From positions 868,001 through 932,000 of the forward strand of contig NZ_CP157210.1 in assembly GCF_046736345.1 (NCBI RefSeq): a stretch of DNA of 64,000 bases. The letters run 5' to 3'. A program made the position numbers and the translations under genes. Of the stretch, positions 52,283-61,438 are shown piece after piece. Every line of letters begins with the position of its first letter. The stretch's first letter is position 1. Under the pieces are notes generated by a model. It saw only the letters and a list, made by a program, of their open reading frames with translations. It had not been told where the DNA came from and did not search any database. Origin of the DNA: Hyphococcus formosus. GTDB taxonomy: Bacteria; Pseudomonadota; Alphaproteobacteria; Caulobacterales; Parvularculaceae.

Positions 52283-53140
52283 TTAAGCGTGTAAACGCCA
52301 GTGCTCTACCATAATTTTCGCGAGTGCATCCGGCGCGTCATAGGGGATCCAATGGCTCGCATTTTCAATTTTCTCGTAGCGCCATGGTGCGTCCACATAT
52401 TTGGCGGAATTGATCATCTGCGTTTCCGTCAGGTATTTTTCACCGCTGCTCCAAATCCCAATTGTAGGAATACGGACAATCTCTTCACCACGGCTGTCAG
52501 GTTTTGGCGGATTGAGCATGCGGCCAATCGATGCGTTGGCGCGATACCAGTTCAGCCCTGCGGTTAGGCGTCCGGGTCTACTCAAAAGCGATATTGCTTC
52601 GTCAATATGGCCATGTGCGGACCAATGTTTCCGCAACAGAGCCCAGTCATTGAACTTGTATGTCGCTTCACATAGGCCACGAAATTGATGATAGACCATA
52701 TAAAGGCTGCGCCATTTTTGTTCCGCCCCTGCGCTTAGAAATGCGCGCATATGACCAACAGAAAGTGCCGTCAGCGTTTTGAATTTGTCCGGGTGTTGTG
52801 CCGCTAACATCCACGCAACAGGCGCGCCAAAATCATGCCCCGCGATATGGGCGGTTGAAATGTTTAGTCTGTCCATCAGCGCGAGAATATCGGGCAGGGC
52901 ACCTGTCGCGATATCGTAGTCAGCGACCTTTGCGGGCATGTCGGTTCGCCCGAAACCGCGCAAGTCCGGTGCCAGAACACGAAAACCGGCTGAGACGAGA
53001 AGCGGCGTCACTTTTTGCCAAACGGCAGAGGAGTCCGGAAACCCATGCAGCAAAATAGCGGCGGGTGCATTTTCCTCGCCGATATCGCGCACAAAATGAG
53101 AGAGGCCATTCGCGTCTATTTGATGCGTGACCTCTCGCAA
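52283..53140 (-). CDS. Epoxide-hydrolase-like alpha/beta hydrolase
   Basis: This 285-residue alpha/beta hydrolase has HGFP (32-35), nucleophile D103 in IAGHDFGAPVAW and histidine in ENASHWIPYDAP. An aspartate nucleophile with HGFPD and a lid region points to epoxide hydrolases rather than serine esterases. It would open an epoxide to a diol in the cytoplasm; the substrate is unknown. The only in-frame start is a TTG at 53138-53140, just four bases after the moxR stop, with GAAGG upstream. It is therefore probably translated by coupling to the MoxR gene. Confidence 0.82.
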   Translation of the reverse strand: MREVTHQIDANGLSHFVRDIGEENAPAAILLHGFPDSSAVWQKVTPLLVSAGFRVLAPDLRGFGRTDMPAKVADYDIATGALPDILALMDRLNISTAHIAGHDFGAPVAWMLAAQHPDKFKTLTALSVGHMRAFLSAGAEQKWRSLYMVYHQFRGLCEATYKFNDWALLRKHWSAHGHIDEAISLLSRPGRLTAGLNWYRANASIGRMLNPPKPDSRGEEIVRIPTIGIWSSGEKYLTETQMINSAKYVDAPWRYEKIENASHWIPYDAPDALAKIMVEHWRLHA

Positions 53141-53143
53141 GGG

Positions 53144-53989
53144 TTAAGCGCCTTCGCGGCGGGCGAGAAAGGCAAGGCGTTCAAATAGGTGAACATCCTG
53201 CTCGTTCTTTAACAGCGCCCCATGAAGCGGCGGAATGGCTTTGCGGGTATCGCGGTCGCGCAAGATATCTCCCGGCAGGTCTTCTGCCATCAGGAGTTTC
53301 AACCAGTCGAGCAATTCCGAGGTAGACGGCTTTTTCTTGAGGCCCGGTACCTCGCGCATTTCGTAAAAGACTTTCATGGCATCGGCGACAAGACGTTTCT
53401 TGATGCCGGGGAAATGGACCTCGACAATATCGGCCATGGTGTCTGCATCGGGGAAGTTGATGTAGTGGAAAAAACACCGGCGCAAAAATGCGTCAGGAAG
53501 TTCTTTTTCGTTATTAGAGGTGATGATCACAATCGGGCGCTGTTTGGCGCGGATCGTTTCGTTGGTCTCGTAAACGAAGAATTCCATCCGATCCAGCTCT
53601 TGCAGCAAGTCGTTAGGAAACTCGATATCCGCCTTGTCGATTTCGTCGATCAAGAGGACGGGGCGCTCATCCGCGACGAATGCCTCCCATAGCTTGCCGC
53701 GCTTGATGTAATTGCGCACGTCGCGGGCGCGCTCTTCCCCGAGCTGGCCATCGCGAAGCCGCGCCACCGCATCATATTCATAGAGGCCCTGATGGGCTTT
53801 GGTGGTCGATTTGATGTGCCATTCCAATAGCGGCACACCAAGCGCCTTGGCGACTTCTTCCGCTAGGACGGTTTTACCGGTTCCTGGCTCGCCCTTGATC
53901 AATAGGGGGCGTTCCAGCGTCACAGCCGCGTTCACGGCGACTTTGAGGTCTTCGGTGGCGATATAATCCTTGGTACCGGTAAACTTCAC
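53144..53989 (-). CDS. MoxR-family AAA+ ATPase
   Basis: This 281-residue AAA+ ATPase of the MoxR family helps assemble or activate metalloproteins and membrane complexes. Walker A is GEPGTGKT (33-40), Walker B is LLIDEIDKAD (112-121), and sensor and arginine-finger regions follow in IITSNNEKELPDAFLRRC. The start is taken as GTG at 53989: the protein then begins VKFTGTKDY, as in close family members. An in-frame ATG at 54142 would add a non-homologous 51 residues. No VWA-domain partner, normally adjacent, lies in this window's vicinity. It precedes the hydrolase gene by four bases. Confidence 0.87.
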   Translation of the reverse strand: MKFTGTKDYIATEDLKVAVNAAVTLERPLLIKGEPGTGKTVLAEEVAKALGVPLLEWHIKSTTKAHQGLYEYDAVARLRDGQLGEERARDVRNYIKRGKLWEAFVADERPVLLIDEIDKADIEFPNDLLQELDRMEFFVYETNETIRAKQRPIVIITSNNEKELPDAFLRRCFFHYINFPDADTMADIVEVHFPGIKKRLVADAMKVFYEMREVPGLKKKPSTSELLDWLKLLMAEDLPGDILRDRDTRKAIPPLHGALLKNEQDVHLFERLAFLARREGA

Positions 53990-54145
53990 TTTCGAAACTC
54001 TCTCATCTGCGTTGCACAAGCACCAAATATAGGGCTGCGTGCTGCGACGCAAATGTTGTACGCAGTGCAAAATATCGGACCCGCTTTGATTTTCGGAAAG
54101 AAATCCGGCAGCGTGATGCCGAACATTACTTGGAGAATTCAATCA

Positions 54146-56734
54146 ATGCGTCGGTTTTTGGTTCTTTTGTCTGCCACTCTTTTACTCGCCGCTTGCGGTA
54201 AAAATACTGCTGATAGTGGGGCGACTCCCGCGCCGGAAACAGAGGCAGCTGCGCCTGCGGCACCTGAAAAGAGCGGCGATTGGACACCCGATGCAGCCAA
54301 GAACATGACCCGCCAGGACGGGTTTTTGACGCTATTCACCGACCCCGATGCGGGCCGCGTTTTGGCACAATTCCCAACCGCAGATGACGATGGCGTATCG
54401 CTGCGTGCAATCTATGCATCTGGCCTGACCTCTGGCCTTGGGTCCAACCCGATCGGCCTCGACCGCGGGCTTTTTGAGAGCGGCGTGATCGTCGCCTTCC
54501 GAAAAGTCGGGGCAAAACTGGTCGTAGAGCAGGAAAATTGGACCTATCGGGCCAGCTCCGAGAACCCACTTGAGCGAAAGGCCGTGCGCGAGTCCTTTGC
54601 GCGTTCGTTTTTGTGGGCTGGTAATGTTATCGAGACGGGTCCGAATGGTGAGATGCTTGTCGATATTTCGGGCTTTCTCACGCGCGATGGGTTGGGCGTT
54701 CAGGCGGCGTTGAAAGCGCACCCCAAAGGCGGGCACTATACAATTGCTGCGGACCGGACTTTCCCGGATACCGAGAACGTTTTTGCGTTTCCCGACAATG
54801 CGGAATTCGACAGCTATATGACGCTGGTCAGTGATGAACCGGGCCGGGAGGTACGCTCGACCGCTGCAGACGCGCGCTCCGTCACCTTGATCGTGCATCA
54901 TTCGTTGGTTCGGTTGCCCGATGATGGTTATGAACCACGAATTTTTGACCCGCGTTCGGGGGTGATTGATGTTCCGTATTATGATTTTTCGGCACCACTT
55001 GATGCGCCAATCATTCAAACTTATGCCCGGCGTTACCGATTAGAAAAAGAGGATCCGAGCGAAGAGACGAGTCCTGCGATAAATCCGATTGTCTTTTATG
55101 TAGATCCCGGTGCGCCCCCGCAAATTCGCAATGCTCTAATTGAGGGCGCGTCTTGGTGGAACGAGGCCTTTGAAGCCGCCGGGTTCGAAGATGCATTCCG
55201 CGTCGAGCCATTGCCAGAGGGGGCTCACCCACGGGACGCCCGTTACAACGTAATCTCCTGGACCCATCGTCAAACGCGGGGGTGGTCATATGGCGGCGGA
55301 ATCTCAGATCCGCGCACCGGGGAAATGATTAAAGGCAGCGTAATTCTAGGAAGCCAGCGTGTTCGGCAAGACCGAATGATTTTTGAGGGACTGGTAGGGG
55401 CGGCAAATTCCGGCACCGGCGGCGAAAATGATCCGGTAAATATCGCCCTCAAACGCATTCGTCAGCTTTCAGCCCATGAGGTCGGCCATTCACTAGGGTT
55501 TGCGCATAATTTTGCGGCGTCAACAAATGATCGTGCGTCCGTCATGGATTATCCCGCACCCTTGGTAACGGTGGGTGATGATGGCTCGCTCGACCTTTCG
55601 AGCGCATATGATCAAGGTATTGGCGCGTGGGATAAAGCGGCGGCCACCTGGCTATATGCTCAGTTCCCAGATGAAGCCGACGAACCGGAGGAGCTGAGCA
55701 AAATCATCGACGAGACCTATTCGAGCGGGCTTCGCTTTGTCGGTGATAGCGAAGGGCGCAGCGTCGCGACCGCCAACCCCTATGGAAGTGTTTGGGACAA
55801 TGGTGAAGACGCGGTCAAGGCGCTGCGGGACACAATGGCCGTACGCAGAATCGCGCTCGATCAATTTGGCCCCCACGTCATCAAATCAGGCCGCTCAATG
55901 GCGGAACTCCGCGCCGTAATTGTACCGATTTATTTGTATCATCGTTACCAAATTGCAGCCGCCGCGAAGCTGGTCGGTGGGTATGATTTCACCTATAAAT
56001 CGAACGGGGATGACCTTGAGGCGGCTAAGCCAGTTTCTGATGAGGTGCAGCGTGCGGCGCTGGCAGCACTAAGCGAAACGTTGGACCCATCCGCACTTAC
56101 TCTTTCTGATGATGTGGTCAATATGATTTCGCCGCCGCTTGGCGGCTTCGGATCGGCCGATAGGACCGAAGCGTTTGCTGGCAATACCGGGCCTGTATTC
56201 GATTTGCTTGCCGCAGCCGATAGCGCAGCGACCCTTAGCCTCGGTGCCTTGTTGCATCCTGACCGCGCCGCGCGCCTCGTCGATTACAAAAGCCGGAATC
56301 AGGAAAATCTTGGCTTGTTGGAGGTGTTACAAGAAATTGAGCGCACCATATTCGCGTCACAAAATACGGCGAGAAAACAGGCAATCGCCCATCGCGTTCA
56401 AACCCGGTATATTTCTACACTGATTAACATGAGTGGCGGAAGCGCTGCGGCCGGTGAAATACAAGCGGCGGCGGTTGGCCTTTCTTCTGGTGGCGGACAA
56501 GTCGCAACGCCAGATGTTCAGGCCATCATTGATCTTTATCTCAAAGGCTTGCGTACCAGAATTGCACCCGGCCTGTTAGAAGGACAAACGGTCGAGCGTG
56601 CCCATCGGGAGTGGTTGATCGCCAATATAGATAGGCATTTCGAACGACCTGCGCCTGCGCGCTTGCCGGTTGTGAATGCCCCCGAAACGCCGCCCGGTAG
56701 TCCGATTGGCGAAACCTGTTGGCATTGCGATTAG
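54146..56734 (+). CDS. Zinc-dependent metalloprotease lipoprotein (DUF5117/DUF4953 type)
   Basis: This 862-residue lipoprotein (lipobox LLAAC) has a large N-terminal beta-rich region (DUF5117-like, with FLWAGNVIE and HHSLVRLP) and a gluzincin/metzincin-like domain with HEVGHSLGFAH at 444-454, a full HExxHxxGxxH zinc site. YNVISWTHRQTRGWSYGGGI and the C-terminal helical DUF4953 part are typical. It likely degrades or processes envelope proteins. The ATG at 54146 has TTGGAGA upstream; in-frame starts at 54053 would extend into the divergent moxR region. It is convergent with the 2OG oxygenase gene, three bases apart. Confidence 0.88.
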   Translation: MRRFLVLLSATLLLAACGKNTADSGATPAPETEAAAPAAPEKSGDWTPDAAKNMTRQDGFLTLFTDPDAGRVLAQFPTADDDGVSLRAIYASGLTSGLGSNPIGLDRGLFESGVIVAFRKVGAKLVVEQENWTYRASSENPLERKAVRESFARSFLWAGNVIETGPNGEMLVDISGFLTRDGLGVQAALKAHPKGGHYTIAADRTFPDTENVFAFPDNAEFDSYMTLVSDEPGREVRSTAADARSVTLIVHHSLVRLPDDGYEPRIFDPRSGVIDVPYYDFSAPLDAPIIQTYARRYRLEKEDPSEETSPAINPIVFYVDPGAPPQIRNALIEGASWWNEAFEAAGFEDAFRVEPLPEGAHPRDARYNVISWTHRQTRGWSYGGGISDPRTGEMIKGSVILGSQRVRQDRMIFEGLVGAANSGTGGENDPVNIALKRIRQLSAHEVGHSLGFAHNFAASTNDRASVMDYPAPLVTVGDDGSLDLSSAYDQGIGAWDKAAATWLYAQFPDEADEPEELSKIIDETYSSGLRFVGDSEGRSVATANPYGSVWDNGEDAVKALRDTMAVRRIALDQFGPHVIKSGRSMAELRAVIVPIYLYHRYQIAAAAKLVGGYDFTYKSNGDDLEAAKPVSDEVQRAALAALSETLDPSALTLSDDVVNMISPPLGGFGSADRTEAFAGNTGPVFDLLAAADSAATLSLGALLHPDRAARLVDYKSRNQENLGLLEVLQEIERTIFASQNTARKQAIAHRVQTRYISTLINMSGGSAAAGEIQAAAVGLSSGGGQVATPDVQAIIDLYLKGLRTRIAPGLLEGQTVERAHREWLIANIDRHFERPAPARLPVVNAPETPPGSPIGETCWHCD

Positions 56735-56737
56735 GCG

Positions 56738-57676
56738 TTACGCCAACCCGATTTCGCGAAGGCGCTGTTTGAGGAATTCATCCGCTGTGATGTCTTCGTA
56801 TTTTGCGCCTTCGCCCTTACAGCTTTCGATGCAGGAAAGAACTGCGTTTGAATGTGGATGCATGAAAAACGGCATCGAATAGCGCGATTCATTGGTACCA
56901 TCTTGAGGGTTAACAACCCGGTGCGTGGTCGCCGGTATTTTGTCATTGCAAACGCGCGCCAACATATCGCCCGCATCGACGATAAGATTGTCCGGGTCCG
57001 TCTCAACCGGTAACCAGTTGCCGTCACGGTCAAGAAGCTCTAGCCCGCTTCCGTTTGCGGCAACAAGAATAGTAATCAGATTAATATCTTCATGGGCGGC
57101 AGCGCGAATAGCATTTGGATTTACGCCATCGGGGACGGGCGGATAATGCAACAGGCGCAAAATGCTATTTCCATTTGTCGCCATATCGCGGAAAAAATCA
57201 CGTGGAACATCAAGCGAGGGTGCCAATGCTTCGAGCATGACCATGCCTGCCTCTTCGAGCGCATCAAAAAGCTCAAGAAAAGTATCACGAAAGCTCTCCG
57301 GCTTTTTCGGCCACACATTCGGAGGATAAATTTCTGCAAGCGGGGAGTCCTCAGGGAACTCGCGACCGACATGCCAGAACTCTTTCAGGTCCGGATGTTT
57401 TGAATCTTTCGCATGCTCGCGCCCGAATGGCGTATACCCGCGTTGCCCATCCGGCCTGAAAAACGGCATTTTATCGTCTTCGGGCAGAGCAAAGAATTCT
57501 GCGCTTTTATCATAAGCGCGCCGTAATAGTTCGTGGCTGACTTTATGGTCTTTCAGGATGATAAAGCCAAAATACTTGAACCCATCATACAAAGCGTCTT
57601 CGAATTCCTTGCGGTCGGCAGGGCTGCCGTCCGTATAGGCTTTGAGGCTGAGTTCGGGGACGCGTGTATATTTCAT
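56738..57676 (-). CDS. Isopenicillin N synthase-like 2OG-Fe(II) oxygenase
   Basis: This 312-residue protein is an isopenicillin-N-synthase-like non-haem iron oxygenase. The DIOX_N region (ALYDGFKYFGFIILKDHKV) is followed by the catalytic jelly roll, with H195 and D197 in AAHEDINLIT, H252 in PATTHRVVNP and R265/S267 in RYSMPFF for 2-oxoglutarate. The reaction could be a hydroxylation, desaturation or cyclisation; no biosynthetic partner genes are nearby. It is convergent with the zinc protease. The start ATG is at 57674-57676, with AAAGAGCC upstream. Confidence 0.9.
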   Translation of the reverse strand: MKYTRVPELSLKAYTDGSPADRKEFEDALYDGFKYFGFIILKDHKVSHELLRRAYDKSAEFFALPEDDKMPFFRPDGQRGYTPFGREHAKDSKHPDLKEFWHVGREFPEDSPLAEIYPPNVWPKKPESFRDTFLELFDALEEAGMVMLEALAPSLDVPRDFFRDMATNGNSILRLLHYPPVPDGVNPNAIRAAAHEDINLITILVAANGSGLELLDRDGNWLPVETDPDNLIVDAGDMLARVCNDKIPATTHRVVNPQDGTNESRYSMPFFMHPHSNAVLSCIESCKGEGAKYEDITADEFLKQRLREIGLA

Positions 57677-57878
57677 GGTCGGCTCTTTGATATGAGTTCG
57701 AGTGGGGAGAGGGGTTTAATCCCCAATTGGCCTAGTGGCAATGGCCCCTATGCTAACATAGGCGCATTGCTGCCCAACAGCCGTTCAGGGCCGTTGTGGC
57801 GAATTTTTCTTTGCGAGTGAATATTGTTCGCGCAACCTATTATTGACGGGCTTTCCTGGGGCGCATCATAATTCGCAC

Positions 57879-58622
57879 ATGCATGCAGATATTGAACACA
57901 GCCACCGGCCCGAAGAAATCGCCAAGCGCCTCGAAGATGGGCCGCAGGCGAACTATCTCAGAGATTGGGTCTTTGGCGGCATTGACGGCGCGGTCACGAC
58001 CTTTGCCATTGTCGCTGGTGTCGCCGGCGCGGCTCTATCGACAAATGTCATTCTGATCTTGGGGGCGGCAAATCTCTTGGCTGATGGCTTTTCCATGGCC
58101 GCGGGAAATTATTCAGGCGTGAAAGCTGAGCAGGATGATTATCACCGCCTGCGTGAGATGGAACTGCGCCATATTGCAATTACGCCAGAGGGTGAACGGG
58201 AGGAAGTTCGTCAGATATTCGCGGCGAAAGGTTTTGAAGGAGACGATCTCGAACGCGCGGTAGAAATTATTACGGCGAGCCACGAGCGCTGGGTTAAAGT
58301 CATGTTGGAAGAAGAGCACGGTGCACCAAAGGTCGAGCGGTCGCCGAAAATTGCAGGGCTGGTGACGTTTCTTGCATTCTTTGTATGTGGTGCAGTTCCG
58401 CTAGTACCGTTTTTATTCTCGGGATTTATAACCCAGCCCCATGCAATGATCGCTGCAACAATTATGACGGGTGCGGTTTTTTTCGGGATTGGAACACTAA
58501 AGTCGAAATGGTCGACCGCGCGTTGGTGGGTTTCAGGTCTTGAAACGTTTGCCATCGGAATGGTGGCAGCGGGAACGGCCTATGGTGTTGGTGCACTTTT
58601 AAAAAGCTGGGTAGGCGTATAA
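57879..58622 (+). CDS. VIT1/CCC1-family iron or manganese transporter
   Basis: This 247-residue membrane protein belongs to the VIT/CCC1 family, which moves ferrous iron or manganese out of the cytoplasm or into stores. The first helix carries DWVFGGIDGAVTTFAIVAGVAGA, split here as DWVFGGIDGAVTTF and AIVAGVAGA. The second has LADGFSMAAGNY with the conserved Asp and Met. A charged cytoplasmic metal-binding loop (about 85-155, EREEVRQIFAAKGF) follows, and then three more helices. The ATG at 57879 is chosen over an in-frame TTG at 57843. Close in the map to the PiuC-type gene, but not in an operon with it. Confidence 0.9.
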   Translation: MHADIEHSHRPEEIAKRLEDGPQANYLRDWVFGGIDGAVTTFAIVAGVAGAALSTNVILILGAANLLADGFSMAAGNYSGVKAEQDDYHRLREMELRHIAITPEGEREEVRQIFAAKGFEGDDLERAVEIITASHERWVKVMLEEEHGAPKVERSPKIAGLVTFLAFFVCGAVPLVPFLFSGFITQPHAMIAATIMTGAVFFGIGTLKSKWSTARWWVSGLETFAIGMVAAGTAYGVGALLKSWVGV

Positions 58623-58658
58623 ACTAAAGTTCAGTGGTTCTTCAGGGGAGAGCAACCG

Positions 58659-59288
58659 TTGAAAAAATATCTCACAGTTTTCGCCATTCTTGTTGGATCG
58701 GTGTTATCGTCGGTCAATGCGCAATTACCGGAAATCGAGCCTGAGCGAAAAATACCACCCGGTGGCATTCAGCCAATCAAACCGAAACCAAGCTATGAAA
58801 GCGCGACGGAGATGAGCGCGAGCATTGAGACGCCTGCTGACATCACCGCGTCACGGGCATTTGGTCAGCGATTTTGGACGCATCCATTTTATCATGGCGG
58901 GCAATCAATTAACGGTATCAATGCCAAATGCCTCAGCGTGGTTAGATTGAACCTCGATAATGTGAGCCGGGAAACACCCGTAACGGCCCGAGTGATGTGT
59001 CATGATATGAGCGCGTCTCATCCGATTACCGGCAAGCAAGCGCGATTACGGAGCCGCAATGACACAACTCTTGATGAAACGCTCGACATTCCGGTGCGTT
59101 CAGTCGTTAGTTGGCAATTCAGTTCCTTCGAGCCAAATGAAACCACTCAATGCAGTATTGTCACCAGCAAACCGGTGATGGCTTTTCTTGAAACAACACG
59201 CCTGCTTGCAGGGCCAGACCTCGACAAAGCTGGTGATCGCTGCGCCGGGACGCAACAAATCACGCCCCTTTACCCGATGGACAAATAA
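58659..59288 (+). CDS. Hypothetical secreted protein
   Basis: I do not recognise this 209-residue protein. It begins with a clear Sec signal peptide (MKKYLTVFAILVGSVLSSVNA with cleavage likely after NA). The mature part starts with a Pro-rich stretch (RKIPPGGIQPIKPKP), and later holds four cysteines that may form disulfides (NAKCLSVV, RVMCHDM, TTQCSIV, DRCAG). The start is a TTG at 58659, strongly supported by GGGGAG at 58645-58650 and by the signal peptide directly following. It lies 36 bases after the VIT-type gene on the same strand. Confidence 0.72.
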   Translation: MKKYLTVFAILVGSVLSSVNAQLPEIEPERKIPPGGIQPIKPKPSYESATEMSASIETPADITASRAFGQRFWTHPFYHGGQSINGINAKCLSVVRLNLDNVSRETPVTARVMCHDMSASHPITGKQARLRSRNDTTLDETLDIPVRSVVSWQFSSFEPNETTQCSIVTSKPVMAFLETTRLLAGPDLDKAGDRCAGTQQITPLYPMDK

Positions 59289-59561
59289 ATGCGGAGCTCA
59301 AAGCGAAGGAGCGATTATTATTATTATTCAATCTGCTCCTTTGCATCCGGGTTCTGACACCACGGTGCAAACGCATCCATTTGCGCGATAAATGCGCTCA
59401 AATAAAGTCGACCTCAAAAAAAAATAAAACGAACAGGGTGCTTGTAATGTATTTATTACATGTACGTAAAAACAATATTGGGGTTTACAATAGGGCAATA
59501 ATAGACGGACAGTGTACGGCAAAAAGTAGATAATAAATTTTGTTTATTCGGGGGTGGGGCG
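59289..59561. other. AT-rich intergenic stretch with ATT microsatellite
   Basis: No gene is supported. A run of five ATT units lies at 59314-59328 inside a weak 7-bp inverted repeat (AAGGAGC at 59306-59312 with GCTCCTT at 59335-59341), which could be a poor terminator for the gene before it. The rest is AT-rich with an A9 run near 59417. It probably holds the promoter of the next gene. Confidence 0.5.
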
Positions 59562-61085
59562 ATGAAACAAAAAATCATCAGCGTTGTAGTTTGTTTGAAA
59601 TTCGCGCTTGGTGTTGGTTTTACCAGCACAGCAACTGCTGAATGGCATCGGGTCGATAGCAACGTCGCGCAGGTTTATAGCGAGATTGGCGAGAAAAATT
59701 CGATCGAAGTCGCTGAGCAATTATCGCGATACGATACTGTCTTACGGACAATGATGGGTTCAAAGGAGGATTTGAATGCGCCTCCAATTAAAGTTTTCGT
59801 TGTCAGTAATTATAACGACCTGAAATATGTTGCTCCGAAAGTACCGCGTTCCGCAATCGGGTTTTACCGCGCGACACCAGAGTCTATTGTGACGGTTTTG
59901 ATCGGATATGATGACCCGAATGTGCGTATATTAGATGCGAAAACTGTTCTTCAGCACGAATATGCTCACCACTTCATGTATAGGAATTTTTCCGGCGTCT
60001 ATCCGCAATGGTTCGTAGAGGGATTTGCCGAGTATTTTTCTACGATCGATTTTAACGATGAAAAAGCGGTGATAGGCGACCTTTCGATAGCACGATATGC
60101 GACATTGCTAAAGCGATCAATGTTAGATGTAGAATTGTTCTTTGTTGACGAGCTGCGCGGTCGCGAAGTCAGCGGATTGTACGCAACCGCGTGGCTAGCG
60201 ACGCACTATTTTTATTCTTCTACTGAGCGCCAGGCGCAATTGTTTCAGTATATCCGGGATCAACGCGCAGGTAGCGATCCAAGATTGGCGTTTGAAAATG
60301 CAATCGGTATGACAATCAAAGACTTCGAAAAACGTCTGCGTACCTATCTAAAAAAGGAAATTGGTGCCTATGTTGTTTCTGTGCCGCGTCAGAATTCAGT
60401 AATTACGAAGCCGGTATCCGTTTCAAATAGTAATGCACGGGATCTCATGCTTTACGAACGCGTCGCAGGATCGTCATTAGACCCGGAAGATGAGGACGTC
60501 GATGGCGAGGAGATTTTGCGACTGGCGAAAAATAGAGCGAATTCGTCCGGCGCATCACTGACGGCGCAAAAGGCCTGGGTTCTCGCAAATATTAAATTTG
60601 GTGACAAATTATTAGCCCTCGATCTCGCCGAATCGTTGGCCATGCAAACGCCTTCGGACACGGATTTGATGTACCTTCACGGATATGCCGCACTTGAGGC
60701 ATCCGGTCAGGAAGGTGCTGATCGGATCTCCTTTACCGATAATGCCCGTGCAAATTTACAGCAGGTTATGTCGGCAAACCCTTCTGATTACCGAGCCTAT
60801 TTCAAGTTGGGACAGTCCTATTTTCTTTCCGAAGGCGCAACGTCGAGCGAAGCATTGGAAGCTATGATTAATGCGTATAGGCTCGCGCCGGAAGTTCTTC
60901 CACTAACGGTCAATCTCGCAATATTGCTTTGGTCGCAAGGTAGAGATCATGAAGCGCGATTACTGCTAACGCCCTTAGCGAACCATCCCCACGAGACGAA
61001 AATTGCGACGGTCGCAGGAGAATTGTTAGACCTGATGGGCGATAATACGGATGCAACGATTAGTCACAAATATTGGCAACAATAA
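59562..61085 (+). CDS. Secreted gluzincin-like peptidase with TPR-like C-terminus
   Basis: This 507-residue protein has a signal peptide (cleavage about residue 26, TATA-EW). A peptidase domain follows with zinc motif HEYAHHFMY (H132, E133, H136) and WFVEGFAEYFS, in which E153 is the likely third ligand. This is the peptidase MA-like/DUF1570 gluzincin pattern. From about 275 on, helical repeats resembling TPRs continue to the end (ALDLAESLAMQTPSDTDLMY and more). A periplasmic or extracellular protease or adaptor is likely. GGGGTGGGG precedes the ATG. Codon use is more AT-rich than in the core genes. Confidence 0.75.
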   Translation: MKQKIISVVVCLKFALGVGFTSTATAEWHRVDSNVAQVYSEIGEKNSIEVAEQLSRYDTVLRTMMGSKEDLNAPPIKVFVVSNYNDLKYVAPKVPRSAIGFYRATPESIVTVLIGYDDPNVRILDAKTVLQHEYAHHFMYRNFSGVYPQWFVEGFAEYFSTIDFNDEKAVIGDLSIARYATLLKRSMLDVELFFVDELRGREVSGLYATAWLATHYFYSSTERQAQLFQYIRDQRAGSDPRLAFENAIGMTIKDFEKRLRTYLKKEIGAYVVSVPRQNSVITKPVSVSNSNARDLMLYERVAGSSLDPEDEDVDGEEILRLAKNRANSSGASLTAQKAWVLANIKFGDKLLALDLAESLAMQTPSDTDLMYLHGYAALEASGQEGADRISFTDNARANLQQVMSANPSDYRAYFKLGQSYFLSEGATSSEALEAMINAYRLAPEVLPLTVNLAILLWSQGRDHEARLLLTPLANHPHETKIATVAGELLDLMGDNTDATISHKYWQQ

Positions 61086-61438
61086 CGCGAGTTGAAAGAC
61101 GCGCAGAATATCCGTCCGCGCAAGAGTCTTTCGGTGCGCATTTTCTTGTTTGCAACTGTCCGAACTGTGTAACGCCAAAGTGATTTAGATTCCCACAAAT
61201 CTGATTACGCATGCCATTACATGAAGGTGTCAGGAACTGATGTGGGTCTAAGATTTTATTTTCGCATTAATACGCCTCTATGCTTTCACATTATTTTGCG
61301 ATTGTTTTTATATTCAAGTAAAACGCCAGTGTACGGATGTATCGATCGTTATGATTGTGATCGTCCGTAAATTAACAAGTTGTCAAGTTAGGATATCCGT
61401 GCATACTTCCCGTTGCAGTTGTGGGTGCGGGGGAAGAA
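61086..61438. other. Intergenic stretch upstream of the sensor kinase
   Basis: No gene is supported in these roughly 350 bases. The sequence is AT-rich in its second half and contains short repeats of the type GATCG (around 61343-61370). It probably carries the promoter of the kinase/regulator pair. I could not define -10 and -35 boxes or a clear operator. Confidence 0.45.

Noticed and set aside
59314..59328. Short ATT repeat as a candidate CRISPR or iteron array
   Set aside because: Only five 3-base units, without spacers or flanking features; a plain microsatellite.
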